Shown here piece by piece: positions 54,941 through 63,999 of a DNA stretch of 64,000 bases. The notes below the pieces were generated by a model. It saw nothing but the letters and a program-made list of their open reading frames with translations, was not told the DNA's origin and ran no database searches. Position 1 is the stretch's first letter, and every line of letters starts with the position of its first letter. Made by a program: the position numbers and the translations under genes. This DNA is from Cognataquiflexum rubidum (GTDB taxonomy: Bacteria > Bacteroidota > Bacteroidia > Cytophagales > Cyclobacteriaceae): assembly GCF_022538115.1 (NCBI RefSeq), contig NZ_JAKZAL010000011.1, positions 116,713 through 180,712 of the forward strand. Direction: 5' to 3'.

Positions 54941-56233
54941 TTAAATATGATGATGATAACTTTCTTCCAACATTGGATGATTCTTGGCTATAAGATTTCG
55001 TTTAGACAGATTGTTTAAAACAACATATGCAACGAGTGACCCAAACACCAAAAACATCCCGACTTCCATCAAACCAAAGCCGCCATTATGACCAAGTGTA
55101 CCGGGCTGAACCATCAAGAAGAAGTCAAACCAATGGCCTATAATAATAAGAGAACAAATAAGCTTAAGAAATATTCCGTGCCTTTTTGAATCTCTAGTCA
55201 TAAGAACAAGGAAAGGAAGGAAGAAGTTTAGCGCTAGATTTACAAAAATGAACGGGCTGTACACATCACTTTCCATCCTCTCTATAAAATAAACTGATTC
55301 CTCAGGTATGTTGGCATAATAGATCAACAGGAACTGTGAAAACCAGATATATGTCCAGAAAATAGAGAATGCAAAAACAAATTTGCCAAGGTCATGGATA
55401 TGGTTTTCATTGACCATTTCTAGATATCCTCTTTCCTTTAAGAATAGGGTCACCAGAGTCATAGCCGATAATCCCGCTACGAACCAAGATGCAAAAACGT
55501 ACCATCCAAACATGGTTGAAAACCAGTGTGTGTCTATGGACAATACCCAATCCCATGCAGAGACAGAAGAGGAAACAGCGAAGAAGACAAGGAATAAGGC
55601 AGACCATTTTCTAATCTTATACCAAGTCTGATTTCCTGGATTAAGATCTTCCTGATAGGATAAATTTTTCAGTTTATTGAAGAACAAAACCCAAGCTCCG
55701 AAGAACACAACCATCCTGATGATAAAGAAAGCAGGAAATGTACCTTTTTCAAGAGGCCAAAAGAAGAATGCTCCTTTGCCGTCAATAATCTTATCATAGT
55801 CAGGACTATTCAAGTCGAAAAGGGTTTTGTGGGTCCAATGGAAAACATCGTGACCTACAATGAAATAACTTACAATCATGATAATCCCTGCAAATGGCAA
55901 CCAATACCCGAAAGAAAGAAATATCCTTAACAATGGCGCTGACCATCCCGCCTGAGCGGCATACTGAATTGCAAAGAAGAATACCCCAATAACCGCAATA
56001 CCGGTGAAATAGACATTGTTGATCCAAAGGTTGGCATAGAGTCTTTGATACCAATGGAAAGCATGACCTCCTTCGGCGTGGGCTTCATCATGACCTCCAC
56101 CCAAAGCTGCCATCAAAATACCGGCAGTCAGAATAACTGCACCAATGATCAAAACAGCAAATATTGATTTTTTCAGACCTGCTGTAAAATCAAATTTTTG
56201 ATCCAAATTATAATTTGTAGTACTGTGACCCAT
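54941..56233 (-). CDS. actF: ActF, alternative complex III membrane subunit
   Basis: A 430-residue protein with about ten helices and the NrfD-like fold of ActC. WSAPLLRIFLSFGYWLPFAGI, HWFSTMFGWYVFASWF and VFSIFWTYIWFSQF are typical of ActF. It supports quinol binding or proton flow in the membrane. It starts 2 bp after actE and the C-terminus is His-rich (ESYHHHI). Confidence 0.93.
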   Translation of the reverse strand: MGHSTTNYNLDQKFDFTAGLKKSIFAVLIIGAVILTAGILMAALGGGHDEAHAEGGHAFHWYQRLYANLWINNVYFTGIAVIGVFFFAIQYAAQAGWSAPLLRIFLSFGYWLPFAGIIMIVSYFIVGHDVFHWTHKTLFDLNSPDYDKIIDGKGAFFFWPLEKGTFPAFFIIRMVVFFGAWVLFFNKLKNLSYQEDLNPGNQTWYKIRKWSALFLVFFAVSSSVSAWDWVLSIDTHWFSTMFGWYVFASWFVAGLSAMTLVTLFLKERGYLEMVNENHIHDLGKFVFAFSIFWTYIWFSQFLLIYYANIPEESVYFIERMESDVYSPFIFVNLALNFFLPFLVLMTRDSKRHGIFLKLICSLIIIGHWFDFFLMVQPGTLGHNGGFGLMEVGMFLVFGSLVAYVVLNNLSKRNLIAKNHPMLEESYHHHI

Positions 56234-56235
56234 GA

Positions 56236-56862
56236 TTATTGCTTCTGAATTTCTTGTTTAACATAGTGTACAATTTTCCAAATTCTTTCCTGAGGAATCT
56301 GTGAACCATGCGCTCCCATTCTTCCTTTTCCTTTCATGACAACGTGGAAAATATGGCCTTCAGGTAGATTGATATATGCGCCACCTTTAAGGTTTGCGAC
56401 ACCACCGATTACTTCTCCGGCTTTTCCGTCACCTTCTCCACCTTGACCGTGGCATGTCGAACAATATTGTGTGTAAAGCACTTTACCTTCCGCCAAAACC
56501 TGCGGCGTCAAGGCAACAGGATTTACATTCACTGCCGCAGCTTCCAACTCAAATTGCTTTAACCTGTAAGGAAGCGAACCATCTTTTGATCTCGGTACAG
56601 TATTGGCAACCGGCTCACGCATATTCATGCGGTTTGGGTTATTGATGTTACTGTTGAAAAATTCCCCTTTACCGTCTTCTCTTGAGGATAACCAAGCGCC
56701 TTCATCCTCATTCACGATTTGTGAAAGTGGTTCATATGCGATGGAATTATACATTTGAGGTGCAAATTCATAACCGGGATCCTCACCGGAAGCACCACAG
56801 GAAGACAAGCCAAAAGCTGCTCCAAGAAATGCAAACGTGTATATAGAATGTGTGATTTTCAT
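56236..56862 (-). CDS. actE: ActE, monoheme cytochrome c lipoprotein
   Basis: A 208-residue lipoprotein with lipobox LSSC (Cys22) and a class I cytochrome c domain with CSTCH (134-138). Met in KGKGRMGAHGSQIPQERIW may be the heme ligand. In alternative complex III it passes electrons out of the complex to the oxidase or to soluble cytochromes. It sits between actD and actF. Confidence 0.93.
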   Translation of the reverse strand: MKITHSIYTFAFLGAAFGLSSCGASGEDPGYEFAPQMYNSIAYEPLSQIVNEDEGAWLSSREDGKGEFFNSNINNPNRMNMREPVANTVPRSKDGSLPYRLKQFELEAAAVNVNPVALTPQVLAEGKVLYTQYCSTCHGQGGEGDGKAGEVIGGVANLKGGAYINLPEGHIFHVVMKGKGRMGAHGSQIPQERIWKIVHYVKQEIQKQ

Positions 56863-56874
56863 ATATCTATTTAC

Positions 56875-57405
56875 CTATTCAAAACTTTTAAAATTTACTT
56901 CTGATGCACCTGAGTTTTTCAACACATCAGTCAACTGACTTTCTGCCATAGATGAGTTCACGGCCAAATCAATAGCCATTACGTGCTTGTCATCTGTGAT
57001 TCGGATGTCAAAAATCCTAGGTTGTCCCCAAGGCTTCAAGTTACTTGCAATCATGAAAACACCAACCATTCCGAAAGCTGCCAACAAAACTGTCAGTTCG
57101 AATGTAACGGGCACAAAGTCAGGAACAGCAGCGTGGTCTTTACCGCCAATGATCATCGGCCAGTCAATCTTCATCATGTAAAATTGCATGGTTAGGGCAA
57201 GAATTGTACCTAACAAACCAAATAAGAAAGCAGCGATAGGAAGCTTACTTCTTTTGTATCCCAAAACATCATCTATACCGTGAACTGGAAACGGGGAATA
57301 GACTTCATGGATTTTGACGCCGTTGCCTCTTACTTTAGATATTGCATCAAGCAAAACATCCTCATCTTCATAGACGCCTAGGATGAAATTTTTATCTCTT
57401 TCCAT
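56875..57405 (-). CDS. actD: ActD, alternative complex III subunit (DUF3341)
   Basis: A 176-residue protein with two helices and a C-terminal cytoplasmic part. The N-terminus FILGVYEDEDVLLDAISKVR and SPFPVHGIDD are typical of DUF3341/ActD. It is a structural subunit. It starts 3 bp after actC. Confidence 0.93.
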   Translation of the reverse strand: MERDKNFILGVYEDEDVLLDAISKVRGNGVKIHEVYSPFPVHGIDDVLGYKRSKLPIAAFLFGLLGTILALTMQFYMMKIDWPMIIGGKDHAAVPDFVPVTFELTVLLAAFGMVGVFMIASNLKPWGQPRIFDIRITDDKHVMAIDLAVNSSMAESQLTDVLKNSGASEVNFKSFE

Positions 57406-57408
57406 GCT

Positions 57409-58773
57409 TTATTTAGTTACTTTTTCTGAGGTTGATTTCACAATAGATTTAATTTCAGCCATGTTGATCACAGGGAAGAACTTCGCAAACAAGAAAAACA
57501 ATGTGAAGAACAATCCGAAGGTGAACAGATAAACTCCGACATCTGAAATGGTTGGATAGAACATCGCCCAAGATGATGGAAGATAATCTCTATGCAAGGA
57601 GGTTACGATGATTACAAATCTCTCAAACCACATCCCGATATTTACCACCAATGACAATAAGAAAGTGGCAGCGATGGAGGTCCTGATTTTCTTAAACCAG
57701 AATAGTTGAGGAGAAATCACATTACAGGTCATCATGGACCAATATGCCCACCAATATGGCCCAAACATTCTGTTCATGAAGGCATACTGCTCAGCAGCTA
57801 CTCCTGAATACCATGCCATAAAAAACTCTGTGATGTAGGCAATACCAACAATTGATCCTGTGATAATAATAACTATGTTCATCAACTCAATGTGACCAAT
57901 AGTGATATAGTCTTCCAGGTGGAATACTTTTCTGGTCACAATCATCAATGTCAATACCATCGCAAATCCGGAGAAAATCGCACCCGCAACAAAGTATGGA
58001 GGAAAGATTGTGGTATGCCATCCCGGAATAACCGAAGTCGCAAAGTCAAAAGATACAATGGTGTGAACCGAAAGTACCAAAGGAGTAGCCAAACCTGCCA
58101 ATATCAAGGCTACGGATTCATACCTGCTCCAGGTTTTTGCGGCGCCATCCCATCCAAATGAAAGGGCACCATAAATGGTTTTTCTGATTCCGGAAGCTCT
58201 GTCTCTGATCGTTGCAAAATCAGGTATCAAACCTATGTACCAGAATACCAAGGATACAGAGAAATAAGTTGAAATCGCAAACACGTCCCAAAGGAGTGGT
58301 GAGTTAAAGTTTACCCAAAGTGATCCAAATGTATTGGGAAGTGGCAATGCCCAATAAGCACCTAGCCAAGGTCGTCCCATGTGAATTACCGGGAACATGG
58401 CTGCGCAGATTACCGCAAAAATTGTCATTGCTTCTGCAGCCCTGTTGATGGCCATTCTCCACTTTTGTCTGAACAATAAAAGTACAGCAGAGATCAAAGT
58501 ACCTGCGTGACCGATACCGACCCACCATACGAAGTTGGTGATATCCCATGCCCAGCCGACAGTTTTGTTGAGTCCCCACATACCGATACCTTCCCAAAGT
58601 GTCGCTACCAAAGCAATGGATCCTAATAACAAAACTCCAACAGAAAATAAAAAGGCCAATAGCCAACCCATGCTGGGTTTTGCTTCAACTTGCCTTGATA
58701 TATCATGAGTGACGTCTTTCAGAGTTTTACCTCCTGTAATCAGAGGCTCGCGTACGGATGAAGTAACATGCAT
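57409..58773 (-). CDS. actC: ActC, NrfD-like quinol-oxidising membrane subunit
   Basis: A 454-residue protein with ten helices of the NrfD/PsrC fold. The conserved patterns [30 protein letters not shown] and [20 protein letters not shown] match ActC. It holds the quinol-binding site and passes electrons to the Fe-S clusters of ActB. It lies 18 bp after actB. Confidence 0.95.
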   Translation of the reverse strand: MHVTSSVREPLITGGKTLKDVTHDISRQVEAKPSMGWLLAFLFSVGVLLLGSIALVATLWEGIGMWGLNKTVGWAWDITNFVWWVGIGHAGTLISAVLLLFRQKWRMAINRAAEAMTIFAVICAAMFPVIHMGRPWLGAYWALPLPNTFGSLWVNFNSPLLWDVFAISTYFSVSLVFWYIGLIPDFATIRDRASGIRKTIYGALSFGWDGAAKTWSRYESVALILAGLATPLVLSVHTIVSFDFATSVIPGWHTTIFPPYFVAGAIFSGFAMVLTLMIVTRKVFHLEDYITIGHIELMNIVIIITGSIVGIAYITEFFMAWYSGVAAEQYAFMNRMFGPYWWAYWSMMTCNVISPQLFWFKKIRTSIAATFLLSLVVNIGMWFERFVIIVTSLHRDYLPSSWAMFYPTISDVGVYLFTFGLFFTLFFLFAKFFPVINMAEIKSIVKSTSEKVTK

Positions 58774-58791
58774 ATCTTATAAAATTATTTA

Positions 58792-61700
58792 TTACGCTTC
58801 TGATTTATCCTTATTTCTGATTTTGGTAAAATACCACACGTTAGGGCTGACATTGATTTCTTCCAAAACGTGGTAGGCTCTTTCTTCATTGACTTCTTTG
58901 ATCGCAGACAATGTATCCTCTTGGATTTTGAGCATTTGAGTGATTTTGCTATTGCTGTCATTCATGTCTCCAAATACAATGGCAGTGGTAGGACAAGCTG
59001 AAGCACATGCTACATTGATTTCACCATCTTTAACTTTCCTTCCTTCTCTTTTGGCTGTCAATTTGCCTGCCTGAATTCTCTGCACACACATAGAGCATTT
59101 TTCAATTACTCCTCTTGCTCTTACTGTCACATCAGGATTCAATACCATCTTGCCCATGTCATCATTTTGTGCAACGTTCACCGCCGCAAAATCTTTGTTG
59201 TCATGGTACTTGAACCAGTTGAATCTTCTTACTTTATATGGACAGTTGTTGGCACAATACCTTGTTCCAATACATCTGTTGTAAGTCATTTGGTTGAGCC
59301 CTTCAGAAGAGTGTGTCGTTGCAGCTACCGGACAAACCGTTTCGCAAGGAGCATTATTACAATGCTGACACATCATCGGTTGGAAAGTAACTTCCGGATT
59401 ATCAGCGGCCACTTCCAACTCTTTGTTTGAAGTAGCTTCTGCCGGTGAACTGTAATATCTATCAATCCTGATCCAAGCCATTTCTCTCCTATTGAGAACT
59501 TCCTGCTTACCGACAACAGAAACGTTGTTTTCAACCTGACAGGCAATGGTACAAGCACCGCAACCAATACAGGAATTCATGTCAATTGCCAATCCCCAAT
59601 GGTGTTGGCTATACTGGTGCCCTTTCCAAAGTGAAATTTTTGAAGGTTTGACAAACTCCCCTTCTTTATAAATTTTTGGTTGATATCTTCCCGCAAAAGC
59701 GTCTTCCTTATACTCACCAAGGGTTGATTCTTGAATTACAAACTCCCTTCCCATGTAAGTCTGATGGGTTTGGGTCTGCGCAATTTTGTATACCTCAGCA
59801 GTCAATTCAATAGCGACTCCCTCAGTTACATCAAAATTTGTAAAACCTTTAGAGCTATCCGCTAATTCATAAGCATTGACACCTACCCCATCAGCTACTC
59901 TTCCTGCTTTGGTTCTGCCGTACCCTAAGGCCAATCCGACGGTTCCATCAGCTTGTCCCGGTTGTACCAATACAGGCACCACAAGGGATTTACTTCCTAC
60001 GGTAATTTTTGCTTTTCTTGTCTCACCTTCAGACATTTTGAGACCGTTTTCATTTGCCCATTTTTGGGAAACAGTCAAGTAATTGTCCCAAGTCGCTTTT
60101 GAGATCGGATCGGACATTTCCTGGAGCCAAGGGTTATTGGCAAATGTTCCATTTCCGATTCCAACTTTTGTATAAATGGCAAGTTCGGTACCTGCACCCT
60201 CTGCTTTATATGACTTGGCAATTGAAGAGGCTGCTGATGTTACATCAGAGATGTTTGCAACAGGCGCAGATTCGGATGGTACAGAATACACCCCATTGAA
60301 TAATGATCTGTCCCAAAATTCCTGAAAATTCGCAGTTTCAGTTTGGGCTGCAAATAGGGTTGTATTCCAGTTTTGTTGCAAGAAATCGTAATAATTGGTT
60401 GCAGCACCTGCCCAAATTAAGAAGGAATCTTGTGCTTGTCTTGAATCAAACAAAGGAGAAATCGCAGGTTGACTTAAGCTGTATTCCCCTTTTCTAGGAT
60501 AGAAATCATTCCATGACTCTAGGTAATGATGGTCCGGAGCAACATACTGTACCAAAGAAGCCGTCTCATCCATAGTGGAATTGGTAGACACAGAAACTTT
60601 TGCCTTCGCAATTCCTTCTGCAACTTCAGCGCCTTTAGCAAAATCATACACCGGATTACAGTTGTAGAAAACAACTCCTCCTATACTGCCTGCTTTTAAA
60701 TCAGCAACAAACTGATTCATTTTAGCATCATCACCCTTTCTGAAATATGATGGCTTGGAAAAATCAACGGTTACCCCGTTGTTTTCAAGTAAGTCATTGA
60801 TGGCATTGATAATAACCTGCACATTAGGATCATTTGAACCTGATACCACGATGGACTTACCTTTATTTGCCCAAAGTTCTTTTGCTGCTTTGTCAAGGTG
60901 CTCGATCTCTATAGCGCCACCAGGAACTGTAGCTAATCCTGCCTGCTTCGCAATGGCATTGTATAAAGCTAATACTGCAAGTCCGCTTTGGGAAGGTTTT
61001 ATTGGTGTTCTGTAGTCAGCATTGGCACCGGTAAGCGAAAGGTTGGATTCGAATTGGAAATGGCGGGACATGACCGGCTTTTCTTTCGAAATTTTTCTAC
61101 CCTGACCATATTGCTTTGCAAATTCAATAGGGGAAATCCAAGTTCCCAAAAAGTCTGCTCCAAAACTCACAATAACGCTTGCTTTTTCGAAGCTATAAGT
61201 CGGAAGCACTGCTGTTCCATAGGAGGTCTCAGCTGCTTTTGTTATACCGTAATTAGAAATCGGATCGTAAGTGATGACTTCAGCACCTCCAAAAGCCGCA
61301 GCAAATTGCTGAAGCACGCTTTCAGTAGAAGGGGAAATCACTGTATTAGTCACGATTTTCACAGTACCTGCAGCAGCCAATTTGGCCTTCACTTCAGAAT
61401 CGAAGGTCGCCCAATCAGACTTTGTTCCTTTGATATGTGGCCCTGAAAGTCTCTGCTTGTCATATAGGGAAAGGACTGATGCTTCTACGATAGCACTTAT
61501 TCCTCCTTTATTGACCGGAGAAAGCTCATTCCCATCTATTTTGATAGGTCTTCCTTCTCTGGTTTTTACTACAATCGATGCATAGTCTCCACCTGAAGAA
61601 AAGGTAGATGCATAATAGTTGGGAATTGAAGGATTGACATCAACAGGTTTATTGACATAAGGAATAGCCTTTCTTACCGGAGCTTCACAGGCCGCCAAAG

Positions 61701-61878
61701 AAGCAGCTGCCAAACTGAAGCCCATTAATTTCAGGAAATCCCTTCTCGAAGATCCTTCCTCATTACCACCATTGATCGGTAAATACTCGGGAAATTCTCT
61801 CTCGGCATTTTTAACAAATTCCGGATCATTTGTTAATTGCTCTAAACCTTTCCAATAGGTCTTTTTATTTTCTGTCAT
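58792..61878 (-). CDS. actB: ActB, molybdopterin-oxidoreductase-like Fe-S subunit
   Basis: A 1028-residue fusion of a molybdopterin oxidoreductase-like domain (about 1-700, without clear Mo ligands) and a ferredoxin-like domain. A Tat-like start reads SSRRDFLKLMGFSLAAASLAAC. Fe-S cysteines occur in CIGCGACTIACQ, CQHCNNAPCETVCP, CIGTRYCANNCP and CSMCVQRI...CASACPTTA. It carries electrons from quinol to the hemes of ActA. This subunit is found only in alternative complex III and similar complexes. Confidence 0.95.
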   Translation of the reverse strand: MTENKKTYWKGLEQLTNDPEFVKNAEREFPEYLPINGGNEEGSSRRDFLKLMGFSLAAASLAACEAPVRKAIPYVNKPVDVNPSIPNYYASTFSSGGDYASIVVKTREGRPIKIDGNELSPVNKGGISAIVEASVLSLYDKQRLSGPHIKGTKSDWATFDSEVKAKLAAAGTVKIVTNTVISPSTESVLQQFAAAFGGAEVITYDPISNYGITKAAETSYGTAVLPTYSFEKASVIVSFGADFLGTWISPIEFAKQYGQGRKISKEKPVMSRHFQFESNLSLTGANADYRTPIKPSQSGLAVLALYNAIAKQAGLATVPGGAIEIEHLDKAAKELWANKGKSIVVSGSNDPNVQVIINAINDLLENNGVTVDFSKPSYFRKGDDAKMNQFVADLKAGSIGGVVFYNCNPVYDFAKGAEVAEGIAKAKVSVSTNSTMDETASLVQYVAPDHHYLESWNDFYPRKGEYSLSQPAISPLFDSRQAQDSFLIWAGAATNYYDFLQQNWNTTLFAAQTETANFQEFWDRSLFNGVYSVPSESAPVANISDVTSAASSIAKSYKAEGAGTELAIYTKVGIGNGTFANNPWLQEMSDPISKATWDNYLTVSQKWANENGLKMSEGETRKAKITVGSKSLVVPVLVQPGQADGTVGLALGYGRTKAGRVADGVGVNAYELADSSKGFTNFDVTEGVAIELTAEVYKIAQTQTHQTYMGREFVIQESTLGEYKEDAFAGRYQPKIYKEGEFVKPSKISLWKGHQYSQHHWGLAIDMNSCIGCGACTIACQVENNVSVVGKQEVLNRREMAWIRIDRYYSSPAEATSNKELEVAADNPEVTFQPMMCQHCNNAPCETVCPVAATTHSSEGLNQMTYNRCIGTRYCANNCPYKVRRFNWFKYHDNKDFAAVNVAQNDDMGKMVLNPDVTVRARGVIEKCSMCVQRIQAGKLTAKREGRKVKDGEINVACASACPTTAIVFGDMNDSNSKITQMLKIQEDTLSAIKEVNEERAYHVLEEINVSPNVWYFTKIRNKDKSEA

Positions 61879-61918
61879 TGTATATTCAAGAAAAGTAAGT
61901 TCTGAATTGTTTCTTTAA

Positions 61919-63181
61919 TTAATAATGGCACTTGGCACATTCCAATCCTCCGATGTCTTTCACCTTGAGAGCTTCCTTGGAATTGCTGTGTAACTGTACC
62001 AATTTATCATAATACTCATTTCCTTTGGAATTGATGTCTGTCTGTCTGTGGCAGTCGATACACCATCCCATGGTAAGGGAACTGTGCTGATAGACCACTT
62101 CCATTTCTTGAATCGGTCCATGGCAGGTCTGACATTCTATCCCCCCTACTGCAACGTGCTGAGCATGATTGAAATAAGAAAGGTCGGGAAGGTTATGAAT
62201 CCTCACCCATTCTATAGGTTGGTTATTATCCACCGCAGCATAGATTTTGGCTATCTCAGGAGAAATTCCTTCTTTACCCCCTACGTTCTGTATATGGGTG
62301 TGGCAATTCATACAAATATTTGCGGAAGGGATATTGGCAGACTTTCCTATTTCAACACCTGTGTGGCAATATTGACACTCAACCTCGTATTGTCCTGCAT
62401 GGAGTTGGTGAGAAAATGCAATTGGTTGCTTTGGCCCGTAGCCCTGCTGAACACCGATAGTCAATATCTCGTCCAAAGCGGTCTTTACTGTAAATGCTAT
62501 GACAATGGTTGTAATGATAATGACAAACCCATCTGATTTGAGAAGTTTTTTGAAGTCAAACTTTTGGTTGATGAATTCTTCATCAACAGCATCAAGTTTC
62601 TGATTGCCCAAATATTTGGTCAAAATCGAAATGATCAGACCCAATACTATTAAAATCAAAAGCAACACTACCACGAGGACTCCCAAAATAATGGTCAGGT
62701 ATTCACTTGGAATTCCTGAACCTGCAGAAGTGCCTGCCGAAGCGCCATCGACAGCAGCAGCTGCAGCCGCAGGGTCCACCTTGTCGCCATATTCGATGTA
62801 GGATAATAAATTTAACAGATCAGTGTCTGAAAGGAATTCATGGGCAGGCATCACCAAATTGTTGAATTGAGCAGCTATGGCTACCGCTTCAGCATCACCG
62901 GATGCAATCAAGGCTTGTGAATTTCTGATAAACTTTTTGTTCCACTCTATGGAGTGGCGGTCTGTTACTCCTCTCAAGGCTGGCCCAACATTTTTGGAAT
63001 CCAATCTGTGACAAGTTCTACAGTTTGCATTGAAGACGGTCTTCCCTGCTGCTATCGCCTCCTCACTGTTGGGAACATCGGGATTTACCGCGTAGACTTG
63101 TGTCCCTGACAACTGGAAAATCAGCATCATCAAGATGCTAAATCTCAAAGGGACACTTAATAATGAGCGATTGATCGACAT
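61919..63181 (-). CDS. actA: ActA, multiheme cytochrome c of alternative complex III
   Basis: A 420-residue protein with a signal peptide, an N-terminal class I cytochrome c domain (CRTCH, 54-58), one membrane helix (ILGVLVVVLLLILIVLGLI), and the five-heme cytochrome c3-like domain with CQYCH, CMNCH, CQTCH, CIDCH and CAKCH. That makes six heme sites, one more than the five described for characterised ActA. The extra domain may accept electrons from the complex. It is the first gene of the act-cta operon; its promoter should lie in 63182-63549. Confidence 0.93.
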   Translation of the reverse strand: MSINRSLLSVPLRFSILMMLIFQLSGTQVYAVNPDVPNSEEAIAAGKTVFNANCRTCHRLDSKNVGPALRGVTDRHSIEWNKKFIRNSQALIASGDAEAVAIAAQFNNLVMPAHEFLSDTDLLNLLSYIEYGDKVDPAAAAAAVDGASAGTSAGSGIPSEYLTIILGVLVVVLLLILIVLGLIISILTKYLGNQKLDAVDEEFINQKFDFKKLLKSDGFVIIITTIVIAFTVKTALDEILTIGVQQGYGPKQPIAFSHQLHAGQYEVECQYCHTGVEIGKSANIPSANICMNCHTHIQNVGGKEGISPEIAKIYAAVDNNQPIEWVRIHNLPDLSYFNHAQHVAVGGIECQTCHGPIQEMEVVYQHSSLTMGWCIDCHRQTDINSKGNEYYDKLVQLHSNSKEALKVKDIGGLECAKCHY

Positions 63182-63549
63182 ATTTATTACTTATTAAACA
63201 GTTTAATGCACGTTTTTTTGATAAACACTGCAAATGTACTATCGCAATTCTACTTTTCAAACTTGAATGAAACAGATCATATAATCATAAATGGTGAAAT
63301 ATTTTTCTTGTAAGTATTTGATTTACAATTATTTGAATACTATTTTCCAAGAACTATTTCTATTTAGATTCATTATAAATAAAATAATCTTTGGATTAAA
63401 ATCTGATGAAACGGAGAGTCTAAAAGACTCCCGGAATTTTTAAAATCAGATGTTAAAATCAAGTTGGGTGGAAAAATAGTTAATTATTAAAATATTTGAA
63501 GAAAAACTTGTCTATGAAAAGGATTCTAATTTTCTTTGTTTCACTATTA
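63182..63549. other. AT-rich interval between actA and the tRNA-like array
   Basis: 368 bp with no plausible gene. It should hold the actA promoter on the minus strand. TTTCTTTG at 63531-63538 lies 11 bp before the first tRNA-like unit but is too close to serve as a usual -7 element. Confidence 0.5.
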
Positions 63550-63619
63550 GGTCGAGTGGCCGAGTGTTAGGCAGGAGTCAGCAAGACTTTGTACGGTGGT
63601 TCAAATCCATCCTCGACCT
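63550..63619 (+). tRNA. tRNA-Cys-like gene, copy 1 (anticodon GCA, U33 replaced by A)
   Basis: A complete cloverleaf can be drawn: acceptor GGTCGAG/CTCGACC (7 bp perfect), T8-G9, D stem GCC/GGC with loop GAGTGTTA, anticodon stem GGAGT/ACTTT (two G-U), loop CAGCAAG, variable loop GTAC, T stem GGTGG/CCATC (one G-U) with loop TTCAAAT, and U73. Anticodon GCA and U73 point to cysteine. Odd points: position 33 is A, not U; C32 and G38 could pair; the D loop has one G instead of G18-G19. No CCA is encoded. It may be a variant, a non-translating tRNA, or a pseudogene. Confidence 0.6.
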
Positions 63620-63697
63620 CAAAACAGAACGCTTTAATCACCCCAGATAAATCGTTCCTAATCTATTTTATTGCACAGCTCAGAATTCAGGACACCT

Positions 63698-63705
63698 TTA
63701 CTTTG
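63698..63705 (+). promoter_or_regulatory. Candidate -7 element in the array spacer (also at 63888-63895)
   Basis: TTACTTTG matches TAnnTTTG in five of six fixed bases and is preserved in both spacers, about 35 bp before the next tRNA-like gene. This would give each unit its own transcript start with a leader of about 28 nt. A TTG lies upstream, though at a longer than usual distance. Confidence 0.35.
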
Positions 63706-63739
63706 TCTGTAATTCATAAGGAGTTCAAAGTTTTTACAA

Positions 63740-63809
63740 GGTCGAGTGGCCGAGTGTTAGGCAGGAGTCAGCAAGACTTTATACGGTGGTTCAAGTCCAT
63801 CCTCGACCT
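63740..63809 (+). tRNA. tRNA-Cys-like gene, copy 2
   Basis: Same fold as copy 1, starting exactly 190 bp later. Differences: A instead of G at position 44 and G instead of A in the T loop (TTCAAGT). Both lie in unpaired positions, so all stems are kept. The anticodon loop CAGCAAG is unchanged. TTACTTTG lies at 63698-63705, about 35 bp upstream. Confidence 0.6.
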
Positions 63810-63929
63810 CAAAAAAGAATGCTTTAATCACCCTAGATAAATCGTTCCTAACCTATTTTATTGCACAGCTCAGAATTCTGGACATCGTTACTTTGTCTGT
63901 AATCCCTAAAGAGCTTAAAGTTTTTACAA

Positions 63930-63999
63930 GGTCGAGTGGCCGAGTGTCAGGCAGGAGTCAGCAAGACTTTATACGGTGGTTCAAATCCATCCTCGACCT
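63930..63999 (+). tRNA. tRNA-Cys-like gene, copy 3
   Basis: Same fold again, 190 bp after copy 2. Differences from copy 1: C instead of T in the D loop (GAGTGTCA) and A instead of G at position 44. All stems and the CAGCAAG loop are kept. The window ends one base after it, so more copies may follow. Confidence 0.6.

Noticed and set aside
63550..63619. tRNA-Ser or tRNA-Leu, suggested by the D-arm sequence GGCCGAGTGTTAGGC
   Set aside because: Those tRNAs have a long variable arm; here it has 4 nt. Anticodon GCA and U73 favour Cys.
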